Shown here one piece after another: positions 9,414 through 17,253 of a stretch of 58,827 nucleotides of DNA. Origin of the DNA: Bacteroidales bacterium UBA6366. Its GTDB lineage: Bacteria > Bacteroidota > Bacteroidia > Bacteroidales > UBA932. Where the stretch lies: NCBI GenBank assembly GCA_002438845.1, contig DJRG01000068.1, positions 1-58,827 of the forward strand. The letters are read 5' to 3'. Positions within the stretch are counted from its first letter, which is position 1. Every line of letters begins with the position of its first letter. The notes below the pieces were generated by a model. It saw nothing but the letters and a program-made list of their open reading frames with translations, did no database searches and was not told the origin of the DNA. Made by a program: the position numbers and the translations under genes.

Positions 9414-10355
9414 CTACATATTCATGGCGACCGCCACCGCGCCCAGAAGTCCGATGAACTGAGGGTTCAGCTTGGTGATGACCACGCCATTGGTAACGAA
9501 ACGCATAGTGTTATGATTCAATTTATTGAGGACGTTTTCGAATATATATTCGTCCGCCACGATGCTCCCTCCGAGGACAACGGTGTCCGGGTCGGTGATC
9601 CTGACAAGGTTCATTATGAGGTTGGCGATTCCCTGCGTGGCGTTCTCAACCAGCACACGGCAAAGCTCATCACCCTTCCGGCAAAGTCTGATGACATCCC
9701 GGGCATCCACCCTGACTCCTTCATCGGAAGGAATCACCAGACGGGTCTCGTACTTGTCCTTCAGAAGTCTGGCGCAGGCGTCGAAGCCGCTTCCCGAGGC
9801 GATTGCCTCCACGCAGTCCATCCTGCCGCAGCAGCATTTGACCCCAACATTGACCCCGACGGTCATGTGGCCGGCCTCTCCGGCGTTGAAATGGCTTCCG
9901 CGTATCTGACGGCCGTTCACAACAGTCCCGACAGCGATGCCGGTACCTACATTAATGTACACGAAATTCTTCGAGAACTGCCCCACGCCCCAGACACGCT
10001 CTGCCCTTGTGGCGCTCTTGACATCGTTGTCGATGCGGCAAGGGATGCCGTAGATCTGCGTGATCTCTTTGGCAAGTTCCACAGGATGGGTTCTGTTCGG
10101 GTCAATTTGAAGCCAAACCCCTTCGTTGGGATCGACACGGCCGATAAGACCGATGCCCATCGAGACTGGTTTCTCTCCGACCCAGCCTACGGTACGGATG
10201 TAGTCATCAAGAGATGACTTGATTATCTCAGAAGCGGTCTGCTGGCTGAAATACCCGGAATCATACTTCTTGAAACGAAGGATGTTTCCGTGCTTGTCTA
10301 CTTCTCCGATGAGTAATTTTGTTCCTCCCAAATCGAGGCCGAGATATGTTTCCAT
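9414..10355 (-). CDS. ROK-family sugar kinase (glucokinase / N-acetylglucosamine kinase type)
   Basis: Cytoplasmic ATP-dependent hexose kinase, 313 residues, normal for ROK proteins. The phosphate-binding DLGGTK motif lies at residues 8-13; the sugar-binding and catalytic segment IDNDVKSATRAE is near 105-116; the ROK zinc site is visible as GEAGHMTVGVNVGVKCCCGR followed by MDCVEAIASGSG (His plus three Cys). Neighbours encoding GH18, NagB and a NagP-like transporter make GlcNAc or GlcN the likeliest substrate, with the 6-phosphate as product, but glucose cannot be excluded. It lies 75 bases after the HTCS gene and about 70 bases before GH18-ThuA, on the same strand. The last codons before the stop are ATG AAT ATG, one copy of the window-wide GAATAT motif. 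Confidence 0.93.
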   Translation of the reverse strand: METYLGLDLGGTKLLIGEVDKHGNILRFKKYDSGYFSQQTASEIIKSSLDDYIRTVGWVGEKPVSMGIGLIGRVDPNEGVWLQIDPNRTHPVELAKEITQIYGIPCRIDNDVKSATRAERVWGVGQFSKNFVYINVGTGIAVGTVVNGRQIRGSHFNAGEAGHMTVGVNVGVKCCCGRMDCVEAIASGSGFDACARLLKDKYETRLVIPSDEGVRVDARDVIRLCRKGDELCRVLVENATQGIANLIMNLVRITDPDTVVLGGSIVADEYIFENVLNKLNHNTMRFVTNGVVITKLNPQFIGLLGAVAVAMNM

Positions 10356-10430
10356 TGCGTTTGAGTGTTATTCAACCGCAATATTAGCCAACTCTCAACG
10401 GACGGGGGTTTAAGATCTAACAAAAATGGT

Positions 10431-13400
10431 TTAAAATCTGCTTGGGCTCACACCGAACTGCTTTTTGAAGCAGACACTGAAATACTTGGCATCTGAGAAA
10501 CCGACCATGTCCGAGACCTCGGCGATGCTGTAGCGATGGTCGGCAAGATATTCCTTCGACCTTTCCAGACGGTAGATTCTGATGAAATCGTTGGGACCCT
10601 GACCCGTGAGGGACTTCAATTTGTTGTAGAACGCGGTGCGGCTCATCGCCAGTTCGCGGCACAGGTCGTTTATCTGGAACTCCGAATTGGATAGTTCCTT
10701 CTGGACCACGGAGATCACCTTGTCCATGAATTCCTGATCCAGTTTGTTGGAATATTCATTACGCACCGTGGCGTTGCTGGAATAGAGGATGGCCTCCCTG
10801 AGGCGCTGGCGCTCATTCAGAATGTTCCGGATCCTGGCTTTCAGGACCGACATGTCGAACGGCTTGACGATGTAGTCATCGGCTCCGGACTCAAGCCCCC
10901 TGATGACACTTTCCCTGTCGGTCATGCCTGTCAGAAGAAGTACAGGAATATGGCTGGTCGCGACATCGGACTTTACACTCCTGCAAAGGTCATAGCCGCT
11001 CATCACTGGCATGATGACATCCGAGATCACTATGTCCGGATTCTTTTCAGTGATGACACCAAGCGCCGTCTGCCCGTCCGTGGCGGTGGTGACTGAATAT
11101 TCCTCCGCAAGGGACGACCTCATATATTCCAATGTCTCAGCGTCATCCTCAACAATCAGGATGCGGTTGTCCGAATTGTCCGGATCCCGAGCGACAGCAT
11201 CCGGCACCGGCTCCAGGATGTCAGGTTCCTTCCGGAACACCACGGAATCCGAAGCCTTGTACTTTCTCGGGAACGACAGAGTGAAAGTCGTCCCTTTTCC
11301 CTCAACACTTGAATATGAGATCGTGCCATGATGCTGGCCGACCAGCTGGCGGGTGATCATCAGGCCTATGCCATAGCCGTTCTCGTCGCATTCTCTCGCA
11401 TTGTCGGCCCTGTTGCCTCTGAATATCCTTAATTGGAAATCCACCGGTATCCCTATTCCAGAATCGCTGATTTCCAAAGTCCAGAGACGCCGCCCGCCTT
11501 TAGCCACAACCCTGATGAAACCTTCCGAGGTGTATTTGACCGAATTTGACAGAATATTGTGGATAATCAGATCCATTTTCTCCCGATCTATCCAGATGTC
11601 GCTCAAACCGGGCTCTACATGGTACGAGAAATCAAGCCCTTTCTGACGGGCCGCATAGCTGAAATCCGCCAGAACGGAGTCCAGATAATCCCCGGAATCA
11701 TATTCGGCAAGTCTTAGAACGCTCCAGTCACGGTCGTTCTTCCGGATGTCCAGAAGTTTGTTGATCATGGACATCAAGCGGTCTGAATTACGGTTCGCCG
11801 TCATCACGGAATTCCGGACCTTGTCGGAGAGGTCATCCATGCTTTCAAGATCGTTGAGCGGAGTCTTGATGAGGGTTATAGGGGTCTTCAGGTCGTGGGC
11901 AAAATTCACGAAAGTGTTGATCTTCTCCGTCATGATCCTGTTGTACGACTTCCTGCGGAACCATGCGACAGTCATCGTCACGAACGCTCCCAGGAGAGCC
12001 GCATAGATGGTCAAGGCCCACCACGACAGCCACAACGGCCTCTTTATCAAGATGGAGATGTGACGCTCACCAAGGGTGTTTCCTGAATATTTGTCTATGA
12101 CCTTCAGTATGTAGTCATATTTCCCGGAAGGGATGTTGTAGTAGTCGATCCTGCCCGCCGTGTCGCTCAGCCGGGGAGTCTTGTCGAAGCCGACGAGCTG
12201 GTTTGAGAAGCCTGCCCTGTACACGGCTGTGAAATCAAGGGCTGAATATGCGATGCTGAAGGAGTTCTGGCCTGCCTTCAGCGTGATTCTGTCAAGCAGA
12301 TTGACATTCGTCTGAACCGAAGGTTTTGAATCGTCCAGCAGATTGAAACCCGAGATGACCGGAGCTATCCGCCCGGGATCCTCCGGCGAGAATCCTGTCG
12401 GATCAAACATGACAACCCCGTCAGCCGTGCCCAAGGCCAGACGGCCGTCCGAAAGCCGGCATACGGCGTCAGGATTGAAACTGCCCCTGGTGACTCCGAT
12501 GAATCCATTCATTTCTATAGGGGTTCCGGAGACAGGATCGAGCTTGTAAAGGGTCTCAAAGGTCGCGAACCAGACATTGTCTTCCTTGTCCACCACAACT
12601 CCGTTGACTGAATCGCTTGACAAACCAGAGTCCTTTGAATAAGACCGGACCGCACCCGTGCTCCTGTCATAACGTATCAAACCGTCGCCGTCGGTGGCCA
12701 GCCAGACAATCTCACCTTGATTGGCAAGGCATCTGACCGGAAACGCCAATGTCTTGGAATCAAAGGAATTGATGACCGACAGCGAGCCGGACTCAGGATC
12801 CAGTACACACAATCCTCCGCTGGTGGCAAGTGTCAGTTTCCCGTCAGAGGTCTTTCCGATGTCGCCGACATTATTGACAGAATAAGCCGTCGAACTTCCG
12901 TTCAGGACATCGTATCTTGCCAGAGGTGCGTCTAACCCTCCTATCCAGACGTACCGCCCGTCCGCCATGAGCGAATATGTGTGGTTGAACCCACGGTCAT
13001 CAAACACTGTGGTCTTTCCGGTCTTTGGCTCAACCTTGTACAAAGGAAATCCGTAGCCGCCGACCCAGACATCACCACGGACATCCTGCGTCAAGGCCAG
13101 CACGACGCCGAGATTCGGCATGGGGTAATTTCTCCACTCACGGCTGGACGGCCTGAAACGACACACACCATCATTGGTCCCGAACCAGATGTCCCCGGAT
13201 CTGTCCTCAAAGATCACATTGACATGATCGGACAACAAAGAGTTCGGGTTGCCCGGCTGGTGAACCAATCTGTCAATCGCAAGAGAGTTTTTGCTCTGGC
13301 AGCAAACCCAGTCCGTTGTCGTGGAAACCCAAAGATTGCCGTCTTTGTCAAGGCAAAGATCGCTGACCGTGTTCCCGGAAATCGAAGACGAGCCTTGATC

Positions 13401-14237
13401 ATCAGCCAGATAATGAGCCAGAGCCTCTCCTGTCTCTGAATCAAAATAGAACAGGCCGTCCCCATCCGCCCCGACCACAAGACGACCTTCGTCATCCTTC
13501 AGAATCGCCCAGACCGGAACCTTGAGGGAGACAGTGCCGAAGTCCTTCAATATTCCATCCTCCACCACCTTTAACCCTTCGGAGAATGTTCCGACATATA
13601 GTTTCCCGTCCTCGTAAAGCATTGATGAGACTTCCACATCACCAACCACCTCACGCACAACGTCTTTCTCCAACATGAATATTCCTCTGTCCGTTCCCAG
13701 CCACAGGGAGCCGTCCCCTTTGACAGCGATCGCCTTGACAATCCTGTCGGTGATGAACCCTCTCTCCTCTCCGCCTTTCGTCAGAAACAAAGCCCCCTCC
13801 GAAGTACCCAAGGCCACTGTTTCGTGTCCTGGAAAACAAATGCCGTACAAGGATATTCCCGGATGTCTCTCCCTTAGGTCAATCTCAAGGCGGAAAGAGT
13901 CCGACGGCTTGTCATAACGGTAAAGCCTTCCGTTTTTCACCGCCATCCAAATGGTCCCCGAATTGTCGCGCGCCAACTTTGTCGAAGACAAAATCTGGTC
14001 TCTGGACTGTGGCAGACCCTCTATCCGGTACGTTTTCACGGCATGACCGTCGAACCGGTCGATTCCGTTCTGGGTATAAATCCAGATGAATCCGTCCGCG
14101 TCCTGCGTGACCTGATAGGTCTTCCGGCTGCTGAGGACTCCGTCCAAAGTCACAAAACCTTCCGCCCTTGCCGAGAGGAAGGGCAGAAGGGTCAACAAAA
14201 CCAATATAGTAATATGTTTCTTCTTACGAAACGTCAT
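10431..14237 (-). CDS. Hybrid two-component system regulator (HTCS) of the amino-sugar utilisation locus
   Basis: One-protein sensor kinase and transcription factor, 1268 residues. In order: signal peptide (to about 25); periplasmic sensor made of two seven-bladed propellers of reg_prop repeats (about 30-640; many GxxWxGTxxG turns such as GSLWLGTDRGIF and GDIWFGTNDGVCRF); Y_Y_Y domain (about 650-720); transmembrane helix (about 737-760); HisKA with H-box NFAHDLKTPITL (His about 781); HATPase with DSGIGIP and GYGIGLMI; receiver from about 1024 (VEDD, phospho-Asp in VISDVIMP about 1073, KPFD); AraC HTH at the C-terminus (about 1165-1268). In Bacteroidota such proteins bind a signature oligosaccharide and activate the adjacent locus. 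It is divergent from nagB and first in the minus-strand row. Confidence 0.96.
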   Translation of the reverse strand: MTFRKKKHITILVLLTLLPFLSARAEGFVTLDGVLSSRKTYQVTQDADGFIWIYTQNGIDRFDGHAVKTYRIEGLPQSRDQILSSTKLARDNSGTIWMAVKNGRLYRYDKPSDSFRLEIDLRERHPGISLYGICFPGHETVALGTSEGALFLTKGGEERGFITDRIVKAIAVKGDGSLWLGTDRGIFMLEKDVVREVVGDVEVSSMLYEDGKLYVGTFSEGLKVVEDGILKDFGTVSLKVPVWAILKDDEGRLVVGADGDGLFYFDSETGEALAHYLADDQGSSSISGNTVSDLCLDKDGNLWVSTTTDWVCCQSKNSLAIDRLVHQPGNPNSLLSDHVNVIFEDRSGDIWFGTNDGVCRFRPSSREWRNYPMPNLGVVLALTQDVRGDVWVGGYGFPLYKVEPKTGKTTVFDDRGFNHTYSLMADGRYVWIGGLDAPLARYDVLNGSSTAYSVNNVGDIGKTSDGKLTLATSGGLCVLDPESGSLSVINSFDSKTLAFPVRCLANQGEIVWLATDGDGLIRYDRSTGAVRSYSKDSGLSSDSVNGVVVDKEDNVWFATFETLYKLDPVSGTPIEMNGFIGVTRGSFNPDAVCRLSDGRLALGTADGVVMFDPTGFSPEDPGRIAPVISGFNLLDDSKPSVQTNVNLLDRITLKAGQNSFSIAYSALDFTAVYRAGFSNQLVGFDKTPRLSDTAGRIDYYNIPSGKYDYILKVIDKYSGNTLGERHISILIKRPLWLSWWALTIYAALLGAFVTMTVAWFRRKSYNRIMTEKINTFVNFAHDLKTPITLIKTPLNDLESMDDLSDKVRNSVMTANRNSDRLMSMINKLLDIRKNDRDWSVLRLAEYDSGDYLDSVLADFSYAARQKGLDFSYHVEPGLSDIWIDREKMDLIIHNILSNSVKYTSEGFIRVVAKGGRRLWTLEISDSGIGIPVDFQLRIFRGNRADNARECDENGYGIGLMITRQLVGQHHGTISYSSVEGKGTTFTLSFPRKYKASDSVVFRKEPDILEPVPDAVARDPDNSDNRILIVEDDAETLEYMRSSLAEEYSVTTATDGQTALGVITEKNPDIVISDVIMPVMSGYDLCRSVKSDVATSHIPVLLLTGMTDRESVIRGLESGADDYIVKPFDMSVLKARIRNILNERQRLREAILYSSNATVRNEYSNKLDQEFMDKVISVVQKELSNSEFQINDLCRELAMSRTAFYNKLKSLTGQGPNDFIRIYRLERSKEYLADHRYSIAEVSDMVGFSDAKYFSVCFKKQFGVSPSRF

Positions 14238-14494
14238 TTAGTTAGCCTAAACTTTTTTGCCGCTTACCAAGGAACAGCATCATTGATTATTCCTTCAGTA
14301 TGACATCATGTGGTTGTTGTCCGGGGTCAAAGGTAGTCATATTATCAATATGGCATGTCCGAATATTGGCAAAAAAAGTTGGAAATCTGTCAATCATTTG
14401 GCGGACAATGACATATTTTCAACCATTTTTGTTTGGAAATCCACCTCGCTCACACGCATAGTCACTACCTTGCGGCAAAATTAAAAACACTGAA
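14238..14494. promoter_or_regulatory. Divergent control region between the HTCS and nagB
   Basis: Holds a minus-strand -7 box TACCTTTG (14335-14328) about 90 bases before the HTCS start, with a CATATT-ATC-AATATG palindrome (14339-14353) where an operator would overlap the promoter. On the nagB side only a weak TACCTTGC (14466-14473) is seen, as expected of an activator-dependent promoter. The rest is featureless. Confidence 0.5.
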
Positions 14495-15223
14495 ATGAGA
14501 CTCACAATCACAGACAGCGAGAAATCCTTCGCGGATGCGGCGGCATGGAGGATCATCGGACAGATACTTCGGAAACAGGACAGTGTCATCGGTCTCTCGA
14601 CAGGCAGGACAACCGGAGAATTGCACAGGACTGTTGCAAGAATCCACAAAGAACATCCTTTCGATGTTTCCAAGGTGACGTTCTTCGGGCAGGATGAAGT
14701 CGTGAATGTGCCACGGGAATATTCCGGCTCCTGCTGGAAGATGCTCAAGACCGAATTAATCGATGACATCGGGACAGACGAGGAGCACTTCCTGATGCTT
14801 CCGGTCAAATCCGACGACTATGCCAGAGACTGCAAGGAGTTCATGGAGGAACTCGAATCACGCGGAGGCATCGACCTTCTGATCGTCGGCATCGGAGAGA
14901 ACGGCCATGTCGGCTTCAACCAGCCGGGCTCGCCGTTCGGAAGCGGATGCCGTGTCTCCGTCATGTACCCGGAACTGGAAGAGAGGATCCGCCGCGAGAC
15001 CGGCACACCGGATGACGTGGAGCTCGGAGGCGTGACAATAGGGCTGAAGGATCTGATGTCAGCCCGAAGGATAGTGGCTGTCGCCAAAGGAAACACCAAG
15101 GCGGAAATCGTAAAACGCATCGTGGAGGGTCCTGTCAGCGAGGACATTCCCGCCAGCATCCTTCAACTTCACCCGGACTGCGAATTCATTCTTGACAAAG
15201 ACGCCGCCTCAAAACTTGATTAG
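14495..15223 (+). CDS. nagB: Glucosamine-6-phosphate deaminase-like protein
   Basis: Cytoplasmic deaminase/isomerase expected to convert glucosamine-6-phosphate to fructose-6-phosphate and ammonia. It has 242 residues, as usual for short NagB. Visible motifs: phosphate-binding LSTGRTTGELH, catalytic-base segment TFFGQDEVVNV (family FxxDEY), and the lid segment IVGIGENGHVGFNQPG. The latter differs from the E. coli GVGNDGHIAFNEPG at two catalytic-relay positions: Asp to Asn (also seen in Gram-positive enzymes) and Glu to Gln (less usual). First gene of the plus-strand operon, two bases before the transporter start. No NagA deacetylase is in the window, so GlcNAc-6-phosphate must be deacetylated elsewhere or the substrate is GlcN. 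A related isomerase activity is possible. Confidence 0.88.
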   Translation: MRLTITDSEKSFADAAAWRIIGQILRKQDSVIGLSTGRTTGELHRTVARIHKEHPFDVSKVTFFGQDEVVNVPREYSGSCWKMLKTELIDDIGTDEEHFLMLPVKSDDYARDCKEFMEELESRGGIDLLIVGIGENGHVGFNQPGSPFGSGCRVSVMYPELEERIRRETGTPDDVELGGVTIGLKDLMSARRIVAVAKGNTKAEIVKRIVEGPVSEDIPASILQLHPDCEFILDKDAASKLD

Positions 15224-15225
15224 CC

Positions 15226-16476
15226 ATGGAAAACAAAAAGACAAACTATCTCGGACCATTCCTTTCGATGGTTTTCCTGTTTCTGGTCGTAGGATTCCTG
15301 ACAACGGCCAACTCCCAGTTTCAGGGACCGCTCAAAGAAGCCTTCCTGTCCAACGCCGGAAGCCTCAAGAACACATTCGCCACATTGATCACATTCTCGT
15401 GGTTTCTCGCCTACCCGGTCTGCGGGCCGATAGGCTCGTCATGGGTCAACAAACATGGCTACAAGGGAACCTTGGTCAGAGGTCTGGTCCTGATGACCGT
15501 CGGATTGCTCCTTTTCTTCGCATCCTCAGAGTTCACGGTCCGATTCCCTGACGCCGTCATCGGATCAGAAAGCCTGTCACTTCCTGCCGGATTCCTGATT
15601 TTCCTTCTTGGCTCGTTCGTGGTCGGCAGCTCCGCAACGATCCTTCAGGTTGTCATCAACCCTTACCTCGTGGCATGTGACGTTAAAGGCACACAATCCA
15701 TCCAAAGACTTGCCATAGGAGGGACAGCCAATTCGGTCGGCACCACGATCGCCCCGTACTTTGTCACAGGAATCGTGTTCGGAGGCATGGCGATGGAGGA
15801 TGTCCAAGTCTCACAGCTCGCCGTTCCGTTCATCTCACTTGCGGCGGTCATCGTGATCGTCACGCTGGCGCTCATGAAATTCTCCCTCCCTGACATCCAA
15901 GGAACCAGAGCCGAAAACGGAGAGAAACTGGAGAAAAGCGTCTGGTCGTTCAGACACCTGACCTTAGGAGTCATCGCCATATTCTTTTATGTCGGGGCGG
16001 AGGTCTGCGTCGGAGCGAACGTGAATATGTACGCCATCGAGAAAGGGATGTCCTCCCCCGCCATCCTTGCGACCATCTATTGGGGAGGAATGCTCGTCGG
16101 ACGCGCACTGGGCAGCACGCTGAGCAAGGTTCCTCCGCAGGCGCAGCTCATATTCACAACTTCCGTCGCCTCTGTCCTATTGGTTCTGGCGACAGTGCTT
16201 GACAACCCGTGGCTGCTTTCGGCCGTGGGACTGTTCCATTCCATCATGTGGGGCGCCATCTACACCCTCTCGGTGCAGAAACTCGGAAAATACACGTCCG
16301 TCGCCTCCGGAGTGTTCATGATCGGAGTGTTCGGAGGAGCCGTCCTGCCTCTTGCGCAGGGATTCCTGGCCGACCAGCTCGGAGGATGGAAAATGACATG
16401 GCTCGCCGTGGTCTTCTGCGAACTGTTCATGCTTTACTATGCCATCTGGGGCAGCAGGGTAAGACAATCAGAATAA
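15226..16476 (+). CDS. nagP: MFS sugar transporter of the FHS family (NagP/FucP-like)
   Basis: Inner-membrane proton symporter of 416 residues with about twelve hydrophobic segments, beginning YLGPFLSMVFLFLVVGFLT. The N-terminal helix with TTANSQFQGPLK and the second helix TFSWFLAYPVCGP resemble the FHS group (FucP, GluP, NagP). The ATG is two bases after the nagB stop, so translation is probably coupled. In Bacteroidota, homologues next to nagB and chitin genes import GlcNAc; glucose or fucose are other FHS substrates. The position between NagB and secreted hydrolases favours an amino sugar. The symbol is by context and family only. Confidence 0.85.
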   Translation: MENKKTNYLGPFLSMVFLFLVVGFLTTANSQFQGPLKEAFLSNAGSLKNTFATLITFSWFLAYPVCGPIGSSWVNKHGYKGTLVRGLVLMTVGLLLFFASSEFTVRFPDAVIGSESLSLPAGFLIFLLGSFVVGSSATILQVVINPYLVACDVKGTQSIQRLAIGGTANSVGTTIAPYFVTGIVFGGMAMEDVQVSQLAVPFISLAAVIVIVTLALMKFSLPDIQGTRAENGEKLEKSVWSFRHLTLGVIAIFFYVGAEVCVGANVNMYAIEKGMSSPAILATIYWGGMLVGRALGSTLSKVPPQAQLIFTTSVASVLLVLATVLDNPWLLSAVGLFHSIMWGAIYTLSVQKLGKYTSVASGVFMIGVFGGAVLPLAQGFLADQLGGWKMTWLAVVFCELFMLYYAIWGSRVRQSE

Positions 16477-16491
16477 CAACACAACATCAAT

Positions 16492-17253
16492 ATGAAAAAG
16501 ATCATTATCACTTTGCTGGCCGCCACGATGACGCTGCTGTGCTCATGTGCCGCCAGTCCTGAAGCCAACATCCTGGTCGTCCGTGAGAACGGCGGGCATC
16601 ACAAGCCTTTCACCGATGCGGCCATGGCTTGGCTGGACAGCGTCTCCACCTCACGGAATTTCACCGTGACAGTCATCAGCGACATGAACGACGTCAACAC
16701 TGACTTCCTCAAAGACTTCAATGCCATCATCCAGTTGGACTTTCCACCCTACACGTGGCCTGAGGCAGCGCAAAGCGCTTTCCGTGAATATATTGAAAAA
16801 GGCCTCGGAGGCTACGTCGGCTTCCACCACGCCACCCTTCTGGGCGACTTTGACGGCTACCCGATATGGGAATGGTTCTCCAATTTCATGGGCGGAATAC
16901 GGTTCGCAGGCTACATCGAACCACTGGCCGACGGCACCGTCCGTGTAGAGGACACGAAACATCCTCTGTTCAAGGACGTTGACCCGACCTTCACAATTCC
17001 TGACGACGAATGGTACACCTACGACAGGAATCCAAGGGACGCTGAATATATCCACGTCCTGGCGAATGTGGACGAGGATTCCTACCGTCCTGCCTCGGAC
17101 ATCAGGATGGGCGACCACCCTGTCATCTGGACCAACACAGCCGTCAAGGCGCGCAATGTCTATTTCCAGTTCGGCCACAGCCCGAAACTGTTGGAGAACG
17201 ACAATTTCAAGACGCTCCTGTTGAATGCGATAGACTGGGGGACCGAAAAATGA
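16492..17253 (+). CDS. ThuA-like domain lipoprotein
   Basis: Exported lipoprotein of 253 residues: signal peptide ending in lipobox LLCSC (Cys near 19), then one ThuA-like domain (class I glutamine-amidotransferase-like fold). Typical ThuA segments are NILVVRENGGHHKPF, AIIQLDFPPYTWP, GLGGYVGFHHATLLGDFDG, GDHPVIWTN and VYFQFGHSPKLLEN. Family biochemistry is poorly settled; related proteins sit in loci for trehalose or keto-sugar metabolism. It follows the transporter by 15 bases and its stop overlaps the GH9 start in an ATGA. Its domain is related to the C-terminal half of the GH18 fusion on the other strand, so this locus encodes two exported ThuA domains. Confidence 0.85.
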   Translation: MKKIIITLLAATMTLLCSCAASPEANILVVRENGGHHKPFTDAAMAWLDSVSTSRNFTVTVISDMNDVNTDFLKDFNAIIQLDFPPYTWPEAAQSAFREYIEKGLGGYVGFHHATLLGDFDGYPIWEWFSNFMGGIRFAGYIEPLADGTVRVEDTKHPLFKDVDPTFTIPDDEWYTYDRNPRDAEYIHVLANVDEDSYRPASDIRMGDHPVIWTNTAVKARNVYFQFGHSPKLLENDNFKTLLLNAIDWGTEK

